A stretch of DNA of 64,000 nt from Vibrio cincinnatiensis DSM 19608. Its GTDB lineage: Bacteria; Pseudomonadota; Gammaproteobacteria; Enterobacterales; Vibrionaceae. Where the stretch lies: contig NZ_FUXB01000003.1 in the NCBI RefSeq assembly GCF_900167345.1, forward strand, positions 186,001 to 250,000, read 5' to 3'. The notes beneath the pieces are model-generated. The model had not been told where the DNA came from. It saw only the letters and a program-made list of their open reading frames with translations, and made no database searches. This document shows, piece after piece, positions 16,517-27,105 of this stretch. How positions within the stretch are numbered: position 1 is the stretch's first letter; each line of letters opens with the position of its first letter. The translations under genes were made by a program, and so were the position numbers.

Positions 16517-17833
16517 TCACAATTTTTGGCTAAATTGGCTAATCGCATCAACCACTTTCTGAGCTCCCATCTGTACATCTTCCATCAATTGACCCGCTTG
16601 AGTGGACAGTGTTAGTGTCTCTCCGGCTTGTGACTGACAGGCCGCAATCAGCTCCACCGCTTTAGTCGTTCTTCGCAAATTTTCAGCAACAACCGTCACA
16701 ATCTCTTCTGTAGTATTATTCGTTCTTGAAGCCAATTGTCGCACTTCATCGGCGACGACTGCAAAGCCGCGCCCCTGTTCACCCGCTCTTGCCGCTTCAA
16801 TGGCGGCATTAAGGGCCAACAAATTCGTTTGATCCGCAATTCCACTAATACTTTCCACTAATTTACTGATTTTTTGAGAATGTACATTCAGCGACTCAAT
16901 ATCCATCATCGCCTGCTTCATCTGTTTAACCAAGTTATCCATCTTATCAATAATGGCGGTAACCACTTGTTGCCCTTCCAGGGTTTGCTGTCCGGTTTTT
17001 TCTGAAACAGCATAAGCAATATTTGCCGCTTCTGAGACAGCCTGTTCTTGATTCACTTGCTCGGTGATCACCGTGGCGAACTTCACCACTTTATAAAGTT
17101 CACCCAAATCGTTATGAATGGGGTTATAAGAGGCCTCTAACCATACAATCTGGCCAGCGCTATCCACTCGTTTAAACCGCTCAGAAACATATTGCCCACT
17201 GGCTAACTTTTTCCAAAATGCAGCATAGGCTGGTGAGTTTGCTTCTTCCTCTTCACAAAAAATACGGTGGTGTTTTCCAGCAATCTGTTCGTTACTGCGG
17301 TATTTCATAGTACGAAGAAAGTTATCATTGGCTCGTATAATTTTTCCATCCAAAGTAAATTCAATCACCGCTGTTGAACGGTTTAGTGCATTGAGCATGT
17401 CTTCATGCTCGCGTGATGCTGTAATGGTACGAGTCAACTCCGTTGCAAAAACAAAAAAGCGTAATAGCTGCCCTTGACTATTAATAATGGGTTGTAAAAT
17501 GATACGCAGCCAAGCTTCCTCTCCATTAGATTTGGCTATTTGAAGCGCCCCGTTCCAATGTTTTCTCTGCTCTAAGGCGGTTTTCATTCGATTAAAGTGT
17601 GGGGTTTTTCTCGCTTTAGGTGGCACTAAATTGGTTAAGTGGACCCCATCAATGGTATTAAAAACAATACCAAGTTCTTGCTCAAAATTGTTATTAATGG
17701 AAACGATATGACCTTGGGGATCCAACGTGATTCTTAGCATATCGCTATCAAGGCTTTCTCGTACCTGTTCCAATGAATACAAGTGATCTTTTAATTGTTG
17801 ATTTTCTTTTTGAAGTGATTGATTGAAAAACAT
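16517..17833 (-). CDS. Soluble PAS-PAS chemoreceptor-like protein
   Basis: 438 aa with no membrane segment. A short coiled coil (about 1-28) is followed by two PAS domains (about 30-150 and 155-275; [20 protein letters not shown] and [17 protein letters not shown] are typical PAS/PAC pieces). A methyl-accepting signalling domain follows, with the hairpin tip around [20 protein letters not shown] and [18 protein letters not shown]. It resembles Aer-like cytoplasmic redox or small-molecule sensors, with the PAS domains likely to hold flavin or haem. It has no HAMP domain. The signalling arm is shorter than in full-length chemoreceptors. The gene stands alone. Confidence 0.88.
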   Translation of the reverse strand: MFFNQSLQKENQQLKDHLYSLEQVRESLDSDMLRITLDPQGHIVSINNNFEQELGIVFNTIDGVHLTNLVPPKARKTPHFNRMKTALEQRKHWNGALQIAKSNGEEAWLRIILQPIINSQGQLLRFFVFATELTRTITASREHEDMLNALNRSTAVIEFTLDGKIIRANDNFLRTMKYRSNEQIAGKHHRIFCEEEEANSPAYAAFWKKLASGQYVSERFKRVDSAGQIVWLEASYNPIHNDLGELYKVVKFATVITEQVNQEQAVSEAANIAYAVSEKTGQQTLEGQQVVTAIIDKMDNLVKQMKQAMMDIESLNVHSQKISKLVESISGIADQTNLLALNAAIEAARAGEQGRGFAVVADEVRQLASRTNNTTEEIVTVVAENLRRTTKAVELIAACQSQAGETLTLSTQAGQLMEDVQMGAQKVVDAISQFSQKL

Positions 17834-17903
17834 ATGAACCTGCTAAGTTTATTCATTGCCTTTATGGATATTAGCATAAAAGAATAGAATCCCTGCTGGG
17901 GTA

Positions 17904-18365
17904 TTGTTCATATTGATTAATCACTTTACAGATGAAGAGAGAGACCGCATACTCGCACCATTACGACTTCGATTAGTGATGAGCATGATTCAACCACTGC
18001 TTTTTACCTTATTCATTGCCATCTTAAGTTCGGTATCTTTACTGAATGTAGCACCGAGTTCGCTTGTTACTTCGGTCAGTACAGAATCAGAAAGTCGTAC
18101 AACATCATTGTCTCATCAGCGTATCCATCACCCTAATACGGCCGCGTTAGTGAGTTCTCGCCTTGAATCACCTCGTTTAAATCCAACACCATCGCCGTTA
18201 GATGAAAATGAGCACACCTTAGCTGAAGCTAATACTTACCTCGCGCTTATTCATCAGCGCCTCATTGTATTGGTGTCCACCACCATAACTGTATGGTCTG
18301 CCCCTCTTTTTCTTCGTAAAGATCTTCAATTCTTAAACCTTTACTCGCGGTTTGCTCACGCTTAA
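17904..18365 (+). CDS. Hypothetical small membrane protein
   Basis: 153 aa from a TTG at 17904; another in-frame TTG is at 17913 and no ATG lies nearby. Two hydrophobic segments (about 27-50, PLLFTLFIAILSSVSLLNVA, and about 119-138) flank a polar Ser/Thr/Pro-rich loop. No family is recognised. It lies 53 bp before the DedA gene on the same strand and may be co-transcribed. The poor start and low-complexity loop leave some doubt that it is a gene. Confidence 0.5.
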   Translation: MFILINHFTDEERDRILAPLRLRLVMSMIQPLLFTLFIAILSSVSLLNVAPSSLVTSVSTESESRTTSLSHQRIHHPNTAALVSSRLESPRLNPTPSPLDENEHTLAEANTYLALIHQRLIVLVSTTITVWSAPLFLRKDLQFLNLYSRFAHA

Positions 18366-18418
18366 CAACGTCATCAATACACGGATTTATTTGATATTGA
18401 CTGATTGAGGAAAGCGAT

Positions 18419-19102
18419 GTGAGTGCTTTACTGTCCATTTTTTCAGCCTTATGGCATCAAGATCTGCTGGCTTTGCAACAGGTCGATCTTTCTCTACTCT
18501 ACCTTTGTGTCGGGTTACTTATTTTTGTTGAGAGTGCGTTCATTCCCGCTGCGCCATTACCATGCGATAGTGTGATTGTGCTTTGTGGCAGCCTTGCGGC
18601 GTTAGGAATATTAAATCTTTACATTATTATTGGCGTTCTTGTGCTAGCTGGTTGGCTAGGAAGTGCTGCTGCCTTTTATCAGGGACACCAGCTTAAAGAG
18701 TGGCGAGTTGTGTCGATTTGGCTCGGTAAAGTATCCGATAAACAGTGGCAAACGACCGATCGTCTTATCCAGAAATATGGCTTATTGGCGATGTTTTTTG
18801 CGCGCTTTATCCCAGTTGTTCGCTCTTTATTACCGATGGTGATGGGGCTAAGAAATGCGGTTCTTCCTTTTCGCTTCTTACTGGCCTCACCATGGAGTGC
18901 TCTGACATGGATTTTATTTCTGATTTTCTCGGGATATGGCATTTCGCTGTTACCCGATAACCTGTCTAAGATCGCCAATCAACTGTTGATGCTAGCCCCA
19001 ATGGTGACTCTGTTTATTGCTCTGTCTAGCCTTGCCATCGGTGGTTGGATGCGGCGGCGTGCCAAGTATAAAGCACTGAGGGTAAAACAGATTAAAGAGT
19101 AA
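18419..19102 (+). CDS. DedA/VTT-domain membrane protein
   Basis: 227 aa, several hydrophobic segments. It shows the DedA-family pattern: VESAFIPAAPLPCDSVIVLC (about 39-58) in the re-entrant region, and FFARFIPVVRSLLPMVMG (about 121-138) with the conserved Arg residues. DedA proteins (VTT domain) are involved in undecaprenyl-phosphate and phospholipid flipping and in membrane-potential maintenance. The start is GTG with AGGAAAG upstream. The exact lipid substrate cannot be assigned. A GGCTGAC hairpin follows at 19143-19168. Confidence 0.85.
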   Translation: MSALLSIFSALWHQDLLALQQVDLSLLYLCVGLLIFVESAFIPAAPLPCDSVIVLCGSLAALGILNLYIIIGVLVLAGWLGSAAAFYQGHQLKEWRVVSIWLGKVSDKQWQTTDRLIQKYGLLAMFFARFIPVVRSLLPMVMGLRNAVLPFRFLLASPWSALTWILFLIFSGYGISLLPDNLSKIANQLLMLAPMVTLFIALSSLAIGGWMRRRAKYKALRVKQIKE

Positions 19103-19142
19103 ACAGGATAAAACGAGCCAGTCACTAAGGATATGCCTTAAT

Positions 19143-19168
19143 GGCTGACTTTTTATGAAAAGTCAGCC
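19143..19168. terminator. Hairpin between convergent genes
   Basis: The perfect 11-bp stem GGCTGACTTTT/AAAAGTCAGCC has a 4-base loop. It lies between the stops of the DedA gene and prpE. It has no long T-run after it, so its termination strength is uncertain. Confidence 0.5.
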
Positions 19169-19179
19169 ACCAATAGCGA

Positions 19180-21057
19180 TTAATGCTGAAGAATTTTCTC
19201 TAATTCACTCAAGCTTGTGGGATCATCAATGGTGGATGGCACCGTATAACTTTCCCCATCGGCAATTTGCCGGATGATACGCCGTAAAATTTTACCGGAA
19301 CGGGTTTTCGGTAAACGTTCAACGACTAAGGCGTGTTTAAAGCAAGCCACTGCACCAATTTGGCTACGAACCTGACTGATTAACTCTTCCTCTAGAGTCT
19401 GCGCATCAATTTTAACACCATCTTTTAATACAACGAAACCGAGTGGAAGCTGACCTTTTAATTCATCATGTACTCCCACGACAGCACATTCCGCGATGGC
19501 GGGATGTGCGCCGAGAATTTCTTCCATTTCCCCCGTGGAAAGACGGTGCCCCGCTACATTAATCACGTCATCAATACGTCCCATAATAAACAGGTAGCCG
19601 TCTTCATCCAGATATCCCCCATCCCCCGAAACATAGTAACCCGGAAATTGAGCTAAATAGCCGGATTCAAACCTGTCATGATTTCGCCAAACTGTGGTTA
19701 AACAGCTTGGAGGCAGTGGACGCTTGAGGGCGACAAAGCCTTGTTGATTAGCTGGTAAAGGTTCCCCCAATTCATTCAGTATTTCTACTTGATATCCGGG
19801 TATCGCTTTCGTCGCAGATCCCGCTTTTACTGGCATGAATTCAAGCCCTAAGGTATTCCCCGCAATCGCCCAACCCGTTTCCGTCTGCCACCAGTGATCA
19901 ATCACAGGTTTATGGGTATGCTTTTCGACCCATGCGAGTGTTGGTGGATCTAATCGCTCACCAGCCATAAAAATCGTACTTAGGTGTGATAAATCATATT
20001 GCTTGAGAAGCGCTCCATTTGGATCTTCTTTTTTGATCGCCCGAAAGGCGGTTGGCGCTGAGAATAAGGTGTCGACTTTATATTCTTGGCACACACGCCA
20101 GAATGCCCCTGGGTCTGGTGTTCGCACGGGTTTCCCTTCATACAAAATCGTCGTACAACCGTGAATAAGTGGTGCATAAATAATGTAAGAATGCCCAACC
20201 ACCCATCCCACATCAGAGGCTGCCCAAAATACGCCTTCTTGAGGTTGACGATAAATCGTATGCATCGAATATTTCAAAGCAACGGCATGTCCCCCATTAT
20301 CCCGAACCACACCTTTCGGTTTTCCCGTCGTTCCAGAAGTATAAAGAATGTAAAGCGGGTCGGTAGCCAACACTGGCACACACGCCCTAGGAATGGCATG
20401 TTGTAGCAAACTGCTCCAATCAACATCCCGCTCATGGCTAAGATCAGCAAGGCACTCTGGCCGTTGATAAACCACGACTTTTTCAGGTTTCCAACGACTA
20501 TCCATGATGGCTTTATCCACCATAGGCTTATAGGGAATCACTTTATTGACTTCGATGCCACAAGAAGCGGTCATGATCACTTTCGGTTCGGCATCTTCAA
20601 TCCGAACGGCAAGCTCATTCGGCGCAAAACCGCCAAAAACGACAGAGTGGATAGCCCCTAGCCGAGCACAAGCCAACATAGCCATGGCAGCTTGAGGAAT
20701 CATCGGCATATAGATGATGACTCGATCTCCTTTACTTACCCCTTGATCTGCCAACATGCCAGCCACACGCGCGACACTGTCACGTAGTGCATTATAGCTA
20801 TAACGTTGCTTTTTCCCGGTAACGGGGGAATCATAAATTAATGCCGTATGATCACCGCGTCCTTGCTCACAATGATAATCTAATGCAAGCCAACACGTGT
20901 TCATCACCCCATCCGAAAACCAACGTTCAATCCCGTTGTCATCGGTTGAGAGAATGGTGTTAGGGAACTCGAACCAATCAATCTGCTGAGCTTGAGCTTT
21001 CCAGAACGCTTCCGGTTGCTCCTTTGCCCATGAATATTCCTTTAAATATGCCGACAT
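19180..21057 (-). CDS. prpE: Propionate--CoA ligase PrpE
   Basis: A 625-aa acyl-CoA synthetase of the AMP-forming family, activating propionate to propionyl-CoA. Visible motifs are the P-loop-like YILYTSGTTGKPKGVVRD (about 235-252), WWQTETGWAI (about 389-398) and the C-terminal PKTRSGKILRR with the acylation-controlled Lys (about 585-595). Acetyl-CoA synthetase is similar in length, but the position in the methylcitrate operon and the sequence SAYLKEYSWAKEQPEAFW identify PrpE. It is the last gene of the operon, 11 bp after prpF. Confidence 0.93.
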   Translation of the reverse strand: MSAYLKEYSWAKEQPEAFWKAQAQQIDWFEFPNTILSTDDNGIERWFSDGVMNTCWLALDYHCEQGRGDHTALIYDSPVTGKKQRYSYNALRDSVARVAGMLADQGVSKGDRVIIYMPMIPQAAMAMLACARLGAIHSVVFGGFAPNELAVRIEDAEPKVIMTASCGIEVNKVIPYKPMVDKAIMDSRWKPEKVVVYQRPECLADLSHERDVDWSSLLQHAIPRACVPVLATDPLYILYTSGTTGKPKGVVRDNGGHAVALKYSMHTIYRQPQEGVFWAASDVGWVVGHSYIIYAPLIHGCTTILYEGKPVRTPDPGAFWRVCQEYKVDTLFSAPTAFRAIKKEDPNGALLKQYDLSHLSTIFMAGERLDPPTLAWVEKHTHKPVIDHWWQTETGWAIAGNTLGLEFMPVKAGSATKAIPGYQVEILNELGEPLPANQQGFVALKRPLPPSCLTTVWRNHDRFESGYLAQFPGYYVSGDGGYLDEDGYLFIMGRIDDVINVAGHRLSTGEMEEILGAHPAIAECAVVGVHDELKGQLPLGFVVLKDGVKIDAQTLEEELISQVRSQIGAVACFKHALVVERLPKTRSGKILRRIIRQIADGESYTVPSTIDDPTSLSELEKILQH

Positions 21058-21068
21058 CGTGCCTCTCC

Positions 21069-22265
21069 TTATTCGTTCTTTAGGCTTTCAGCTGGAACTC
21101 GAACCCAACCTTCCATCAAAATACGTGCACTGCGGCTCATGACCGCTTTTTCAACTCGCCATCCTTGCTCTGAATGGCAAGCTTTCGCCCCTACTTTTAA
21201 TGTGCCCGATGGATGACCAAAAACCACTTGCGTTTTTTCTCCGCCGCCTGCGGCTTCATTCACGATGGTTCCCGGTACACAAGCAGCGGCAGCAATCGCA
21301 ACCGCCGCCGTTCCCATCATGGCGTGATGTAATTTTCCCATCGACAAGGCACGCACCAGCAAATCAACCTGCTGCTGAGTGACGGTTTTACCACTGGAAG
21401 TGAGATAGTTTTGGGGGGGAGAAACAAAGGCAATTTTGGGAGTATGTTGCCGAACCTTTGCTTCCTCTAAGTCGGTGATTAATCCCATTTTCAGCGCGCC
21501 GTAAGCTCGTAACGTTTCAAATCGAGCCAATGCGTGAGGATCGTTATTAATTTCATCTTGTAACTCACAACCACCATAGCCGATAGCGTGCGCATCAATA
21601 AAGATGGTTGGAATACCCGCATTAATTAGCGTCACTTGTAAAGGCTCAAATCCCGGAATCTCTAACGTATCGCGCAAGTTCCCCGTTGGAAACATCGACC
21701 CTTCACCTTCTGCGGGATCGAGAAAATCGACTTGGATTTCTGCCGCAGGAAACGTTACACCATCGAGTTCAAACAGACCCACTTCCTGCACTTCGCCATT
21801 GATGATGGGAACGTGAACAACGATGCTCTTTTGAATATTGACTTGCCAGACTTTGACGTCAACAACCCCATGCTCAGGAATACGTTGTGGATCTATCAAT
21901 CCGGCGTGAATGGCAAAGGGGCCAACCGCAGCAGAAAGGTTGCCACAATTACCACTCCAATCAACAAAAGGTTTGTCTATCGATACCTGACCAAAGAGGT
22001 AATCAACATCATGCCCTTCTTTTTCACTTTTGGAGACAATCACCGTTTTACTGGTACTGGATGTCGCCCCTCCCATTCCATCAATCTGTTTACCATAGGC
22101 ATCTGGGCTGCCGATGATTCTTAATAACAACTTGTCGCGTGCCTCTCCGGGTACTTGTGCCGCAAGTGGGAGATCAGACAACTTAAAAAACACCCCTTTA
22201 CTGGTTCCCCCCCGTAAGTAAGTGGCGGGAATTTTTAGCTGTGGCGCGATATTGACATGACTCAT
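21069..22265 (-). CDS. prpF: 2-methylaconitate cis-trans isomerase PrpF
   Basis: 398 aa, PrpF family with the diaminopimelate-epimerase-like fold. Key segments are PATYLRGGTSKGVFFKLSDL at the N-terminus (substrate-binding), DWSGNCGNLSAAVGPFAI (about 100-117) and the MMGTAAVAIAAAACVPGTIV region. It converts the 2-methyl-trans-aconitate-type product of AcnD into the isomer used by the next aconitase. PrpF is found with AcnD, as here, in place of PrpD. It starts 11 bp after acnD and ends 11 bp before prpE. Confidence 0.93.
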   Translation of the reverse strand: MSHVNIAPQLKIPATYLRGGTSKGVFFKLSDLPLAAQVPGEARDKLLLRIIGSPDAYGKQIDGMGGATSSTSKTVIVSKSEKEGHDVDYLFGQVSIDKPFVDWSGNCGNLSAAVGPFAIHAGLIDPQRIPEHGVVDVKVWQVNIQKSIVVHVPIINGEVQEVGLFELDGVTFPAAEIQVDFLDPAEGEGSMFPTGNLRDTLEIPGFEPLQVTLINAGIPTIFIDAHAIGYGGCELQDEINNDPHALARFETLRAYGALKMGLITDLEEAKVRQHTPKIAFVSPPQNYLTSSGKTVTQQQVDLLVRALSMGKLHHAMMGTAAVAIAAAACVPGTIVNEAAGGGEKTQVVFGHPSGTLKVGAKACHSEQGWRVEKAVMSRSARILMEGWVRVPAESLKNE

Positions 22266-22276
22266 AACTGCACTCC

Positions 22277-24862
22277 TTACTGGGCCAGAAAATCTTGCGC
22301 AAAACGCTGTAAAACCCCACCGGCGTTATACACATGCACTTCATCAGCCGTGTCAAGGCGGCAGATGACCGGAACCAAGAACTGCTCACCAGTTTTACGA
22401 GTCACACGCAGCGTGAGATCTACGCCGGGTTGAATATCCCCTTCAACATCAAAAAGTTCACTACCCTCAATGCCCAAGGTTAAACGGTTGGTTCCCTGCT
22501 TGAATTGCAAAGGTAACACACCCATACCCACCAAATTGGTTCGATGAATTCGCTCAAAACCTTCGGCAACAATGGCTTCAACCCCCGCCAGACGTACCCC
22601 TTTTGCCGCCCAATCACGAGACGAACCTTGCCCATAATCCGCTCCTGCAATGATGATCAAAGGCTGTTTACGCTGCATATAAGTTTCAATGGCTTCCCAC
22701 ATTCGCATCACTTGACCTTCTGGCTCAAGCCGAGTGAGCGAACCTTGTACCACTTGTCCATTTTCCTTCACCATTTCATTCAATAGTTTTGGATTAGCAA
22801 ACGTCGCCCGCTGAGCGGTTAAGTGGTCTCCACGATGGGTCGCATAAGAGTTAAAATCTTCTTCAGGGACTCCCATTTGAGTGAGATATTCCCCCGCAGC
22901 ACTGGTGGCGAGAATGGCATTAGAAGGGGAAAGATGATCGGTGGTAATGTTGTCACCTAAAACGGCCAGTGGCCGCATGGCGTTGAGTGATCGTTCTCCC
23001 GCGAGAGCACCCTCCCAATAAGGAGGTCGGCGAATGTATGTACTCATTGGCCGCCAGTCATACAGTGGACTGGTGTGATGTTTCGTGTCATCCAATTTAA
23101 ACATCTGGATATACACTTGGTTAAATTGCTCAGGCTTAACGCAACTTTCTACGACCGTATCGATTTCTTCATCACTTGGCCAAATATCCTGCAAATAGAT
23201 GGGGTTGCCCTTGTTATCGAAACCCAATGCATCACGCTCAATATCAAATCGAATGGATCCTGCCAATGCATAAGCGACCACCAGCGGAGGTGAAGCAAGA
23301 AACGCCTGTTTCGCATAAGGATGAATACGGCCATCAAAATTGCGATTGCCTGACAACACCGCAGTAGCATAAAGATCGCGCTCTATAATTTCTTGTTGAA
23401 TGTTGGGATCAAGCGCGCCACTCATACCATTACAAGTGGTACACGCATAAGCAACGATGCCAAACCCCAGCTTTTCCAGCTCCGATAATAAATTAGCTTC
23501 TTCTAAATAAAGCTTGGCCACTTTTGAACCGGGGGCAAACGAACTTTTTACCCAAGGCTTACGCACCAGCCCCAGTTGGTTGGCTTTTTTTGCCAGAAGA
23601 CCAGCGGCAACCACATTGCGAGGGTTGCTGGTATTCGTACAAGAGGTGATCGCAGCAATAATGACTGCACCGTCTGGCAGTTGACCCTCCTCTTGAGGTA
23701 AGCCATGCTCAGCGATACCACGTTCGACCAACTGCGAGGTCGGTAAACGACGATGAGGGTTAGAAGGGCCAGCCATGTTACGTTCAACCAGTGAAAGGTT
23801 AAATTCCAGTACTCGCTCATACTGTGCGGTTTCTAATGCATCAGCCCATAACCCTGTTTGTTTGGCATACCGCTCAACCAATGCCACTTGTTCAGGCTCT
23901 CGACCCGTTAGTTTCAAGTATTGAATCGTCTGATCATCAATGTAGAACATGCCCGCACTAGCGCCATATTCTGGTGTCATATTGGAAATCGTGGCACGAT
24001 CACCAATTGTTAACGCTTTCGCACCTTCCCCAAAAAATTCAAGATAGCTCGACACCACTCGCTCATGGCGCAAAAATTCGGTGAGTGCCAACACAATATC
24101 TGTCGCCGTGATCCCTGATTGACGCTTACCGGTTAATTTCACACCGACAATATCGGGTAAGCGCATCATAGAAGGGCGTCCAAGCATGACGGTTTCAGCC
24201 TCTAGCCCCCCAACGCCAATAGCAATCACGCCCAAAGCATCCACATGCGGTGTATGGCTATCGGTACCCACACACGTATCAGGATAAGCAACACCCTCTT
24301 TGAGTTGAATCACTGGCGACATTTTTTCCAGATTGATCTGGTGCATAATGCCATTACCTGCCGGAATGACGTTGACATTCTTAAAGGCACTTTTACACCA
24401 TTCGATAAAGTGGAAACGGTCTTCATTACGACGATCTTCAATGGCTCGATTTTTCTCAAAAGCGTCAACCTCAAATCCGGCATGTTCGACCGCAAGTGAG
24501 TGGTCAACAATCAACTGCGTTTCTACTACAGGGTTCACATTGGCCGGATCGCCACCTTGATCGGCAATGGCATCCCGTAGTCCAGCTAAATCCACCAAAG
24601 CGGTTTGCCCTAAAATGTCATGGCACACCACCCGAGCGGGATACCACGGAAAATCAAGATCACGCTTACGTTCGATCAACTGCTTGAGTGAATCAACCAA
24701 GGTTTGTGGATCACAACGCCGCACCAAGTTTTCAGCAAGAACACGAGACGTATAAGGGAGCGTTTCATAGGCACCGGGAGTAATGGCATTAACGGCTTCA
24801 CGGGCATCAAAATACTCAATTTGACTACCGGGTAATGTTTTTTTGTATTGATTATTCATCAT
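22277..24862 (-). CDS. acnD: Fe/S-dependent 2-methylcitrate dehydratase AcnD
   Basis: An 861-aa aconitase-family enzyme with a [4Fe-4S] cluster. Cluster cysteines are in ITSCTNTSNPRN (about 410) and YACTTCNGMSGA (about 474-485). The substrate region includes VCHDILGQTALVDLAGLRDA and GTDSHTPHVDALGVIAIGVG. The C-terminal swivelling domain has IIAGADYGQGSSRDWAAKG. With PrpF it replaces PrpD in the dehydration of 2-methylcitrate. Length and the PrpF neighbour distinguish it from AcnA. It starts 56 bp after prpC. Confidence 0.93.
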   Translation of the reverse strand: MMNNQYKKTLPGSQIEYFDAREAVNAITPGAYETLPYTSRVLAENLVRRCDPQTLVDSLKQLIERKRDLDFPWYPARVVCHDILGQTALVDLAGLRDAIADQGGDPANVNPVVETQLIVDHSLAVEHAGFEVDAFEKNRAIEDRRNEDRFHFIEWCKSAFKNVNVIPAGNGIMHQINLEKMSPVIQLKEGVAYPDTCVGTDSHTPHVDALGVIAIGVGGLEAETVMLGRPSMMRLPDIVGVKLTGKRQSGITATDIVLALTEFLRHERVVSSYLEFFGEGAKALTIGDRATISNMTPEYGASAGMFYIDDQTIQYLKLTGREPEQVALVERYAKQTGLWADALETAQYERVLEFNLSLVERNMAGPSNPHRRLPTSQLVERGIAEHGLPQEEGQLPDGAVIIAAITSCTNTSNPRNVVAAGLLAKKANQLGLVRKPWVKSSFAPGSKVAKLYLEEANLLSELEKLGFGIVAYACTTCNGMSGALDPNIQQEIIERDLYATAVLSGNRNFDGRIHPYAKQAFLASPPLVVAYALAGSIRFDIERDALGFDNKGNPIYLQDIWPSDEEIDTVVESCVKPEQFNQVYIQMFKLDDTKHHTSPLYDWRPMSTYIRRPPYWEGALAGERSLNAMRPLAVLGDNITTDHLSPSNAILATSAAGEYLTQMGVPEEDFNSYATHRGDHLTAQRATFANPKLLNEMVKENGQVVQGSLTRLEPEGQVMRMWEAIETYMQRKQPLIIIAGADYGQGSSRDWAAKGVRLAGVEAIVAEGFERIHRTNLVGMGVLPLQFKQGTNRLTLGIEGSELFDVEGDIQPGVDLTLRVTRKTGEQFLVPVICRLDTADEVHVYNAGGVLQRFAQDFLAQ

Positions 24863-24918
24863 CGTTCTTTCCCAAAATCATCAAAGACGGGCTAGCAATA
24901 ACCAGTCACTCCCGCACA

Positions 24919-26049
24919 CTAACCACGCTGTTCAATGGGGACCCATTGCTGGTGATCTGGCCCGATATAATCGGCGCTCGGACGAATAATGCGATTGTTA
25001 GCACGTTGCTCATAGAGGTGTGCCGCCCATCCAGTTAAACGGCTCATAACAAAAATAGGCGTAAATAATTTGGTCGGGATCCCCATAAAATGGTAGGCCG
25101 AGGCATGAAAAAAATCGGCATTACAGAACAGATTTTTCTCCCGCTTCATCACCGCTTCCACCCTTTCCGACACCGCATAAAGATGCGTATCTCCAACGTG
25201 TTCGGATAACGCTTTTGACCAGCATTTAATCAGCGCATTACGCGGGTCACTTTCTCGGTAAATCGCGTGACCAAAGCCCATGATCTTCTCTTTGTTCTCC
25301 AACATTTGTAGGATCTCTTGCTCCGCTTCATCTGGCGTTAACCACGGCTCAATCATCGCCATGGCGGCTTCATTCGCCCCGCCATGGAGTGGACCTCGCA
25401 AGGTCCCTATCGCCCCAGTAATACAAGAGTGCAAATCCGATAACGTTGAAGCGCAAACACGAGCTGAAAAAGTCGAGGCATTAAACTCATGCTCAGCGTA
25501 TAAGATCAGTGAGCAGTGCATGACTTGTTTGAATAAGTCACAGGGGGCCTCATCGGTCAGCATCTTTAAGAAATAGCCACCGAGGGAATCTTCACTAGTA
25601 TCTTCCGTATCAATGCGCACTCCATCATGACTGAATCGATACCAATAACAGATAATGGCTGGAAATAGTGCCAGTAGGCGTTCTGTCGCCGCCAACTGCT
25701 GAGAAAAATCTTGCTCTGTCTCTAAATTGCCTAACATAGAGCATCCGGTACGCATCACATCCATGGGATGTGCTTGGGGCGGGATTTTCTCCAAAACGTC
25801 TTTTAACGCTTGGGGTAAGCCACGTAGACTGATAAGGCGTGTTTTATATTGATCCAGTTCGGTTTGCGTGGGTAGGTGCCCCACCAACAGCAAATGGGCA
25901 ACTTCTTCGAATTGAGCATATTTGGCAAGATCCGTGATGTCATAACCACGGTAGGTTAAGCCTGTTCCGGTCTTTCCGACCGTACATAGAGCGGTGCTTC
26001 CAGCGCTTTGACCACGCAGGCCTGCGCCACCTAATGAAGTAGAAGGCAT
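24919..26049 (-). CDS. prpC: 2-methylcitrate synthase PrpC
   Basis: 376 aa, citrate-synthase fold. It condenses propionyl-CoA with oxaloacetate. Catalytic His residues are seen in LHGGANEAAM (about 224-233) and MGFGHAIYRESDPR (about 258-271). The catalytic Asp lies in NADFFHASAYHFMGIP (about 312-327). The start MPSTSLGGAGLRGQSAGSTA is typical of PrpC. It lies 140 bp after prpB, the longest gap of the operon. Confidence 0.93.
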   Translation of the reverse strand: MPSTSLGGAGLRGQSAGSTALCTVGKTGTGLTYRGYDITDLAKYAQFEEVAHLLLVGHLPTQTELDQYKTRLISLRGLPQALKDVLEKIPPQAHPMDVMRTGCSMLGNLETEQDFSQQLAATERLLALFPAIICYWYRFSHDGVRIDTEDTSEDSLGGYFLKMLTDEAPCDLFKQVMHCSLILYAEHEFNASTFSARVCASTLSDLHSCITGAIGTLRGPLHGGANEAAMAMIEPWLTPDEAEQEILQMLENKEKIMGFGHAIYRESDPRNALIKCWSKALSEHVGDTHLYAVSERVEAVMKREKNLFCNADFFHASAYHFMGIPTKLFTPIFVMSRLTGWAAHLYEQRANNRIIRPSADYIGPDHQQWVPIEQRG

Positions 26050-26189
26050 GTTGAACTCCTTTTCTTGCTACACTTCGGATTCTTTGATGAATCAGCCTCT
26101 TTGGGCTTAGCATTTTGCTCGATAGCGCAGCGGTTTCACGTTATTGGATTAAGTGATTGAATGGTGAATCTCTTTTTAAGTCTTCCTAT

Positions 26190-27089
26190 TTAGCGATTGT
26201 TTTCAGAAAAAAGTTGATCGAGTTTTTCTTCATAACGGTGATAATTGAGGTACTCATACAACTCACTGCGGGTTTGCATCGTCTCAAGTAAGGCTTCTTG
26301 ATTGCCCTGCTCTAACAAATGGCGATAGACCGTTTCTGCCGCTTTGTTCATCGCTCGAAACGCACTAAGTGGGTACAGCACCATGTCCACCTTCACTTTG
26401 GCAAGTTGCTCAGTGCTGTAAAGTGGTGTCTGCCCAAACTCGGTAATATTGGCTAAAATGGGTACACGCTTCCCTGTTGCGGCATGTAATGCGGTTGAAA
26501 ACTGTTCATACTGCTTTAATTCGGTCATCGCTTCAGGAAAAATCATATCTGCCCCTGCTTGTACGTAGGCAATCGCTCGTTCAATGGCACCATCCATCCC
26601 TTCGACTGCCAGAGCATCTGTACGCGCCATAATGACAAATTCTGGGTTATCACGCGCATCAACGGCAGCTTTAATTCGATCCACCATTTCTTGGGGACTC
26701 ACAATGGCTTTATTAGGACGATGGCCACAACGTTTCTGGGCCACCTGATCTTCCATATGTACTGCGGCTGCCCCAGCTTTTTCTATTAGCTTAATGGTGC
26801 GAGCAATATTAAAAGCACCACCGAAGCCGGTGTCAATGTCCACCAACAAAGGTAAATCACAAGCATTGGTAATTCGTTCGACATCGACCAATACATCATT
26901 GAGCGTGGTGATCCCAAGATCGGGTAAACCATAAGACGCATTAGCAATTCCCCCACCCGAGAGATAAATCGCTTGATGCCCCAGCTTTTTTGCCATCATG
27001 GCACAGTATGGATTGACCGTACCGACAATTTGCAAAGGGTGATGGGACTGAATAGCGAGCCTGAATTTGGCTCCTGGACTTAAACTCAT
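26190..27089 (-). CDS. prpB: 2-methylisocitrate lyase PrpB
   Basis: 299 aa from MSLSPGAKF, chosen because AGGAG precedes it and it aligns with E. coli PrpB; the frame is open 15 codons more. PEP mutase/isocitrate lyase superfamily: [20 protein letters not shown] (about 46-65), [18 protein letters not shown], the active-site loop [12 protein letters not shown] (about 119-130) with its catalytic Cys, and [11 protein letters not shown]. It splits 2-methylisocitrate into pyruvate and succinate, the last step of the cycle. It starts 16 bp after the gntR gene. Confidence 0.94.
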   Translation of the reverse strand: MSLSPGAKFRLAIQSHHPLQIVGTVNPYCAMMAKKLGHQAIYLSGGGIANASYGLPDLGITTLNDVLVDVERITNACDLPLLVDIDTGFGGAFNIARTIKLIEKAGAAAVHMEDQVAQKRCGHRPNKAIVSPQEMVDRIKAAVDARDNPEFVIMARTDALAVEGMDGAIERAIAYVQAGADMIFPEAMTELKQYEQFSTALHAATGKRVPILANITEFGQTPLYSTEQLAKVKVDMVLYPLSAFRAMNKAAETVYRHLLEQGNQEALLETMQTRSELYEYLNYHRYEEKLDQLFSENNR

Positions 27090-27105
27090 AGGATTCTCCT
27101 TAATT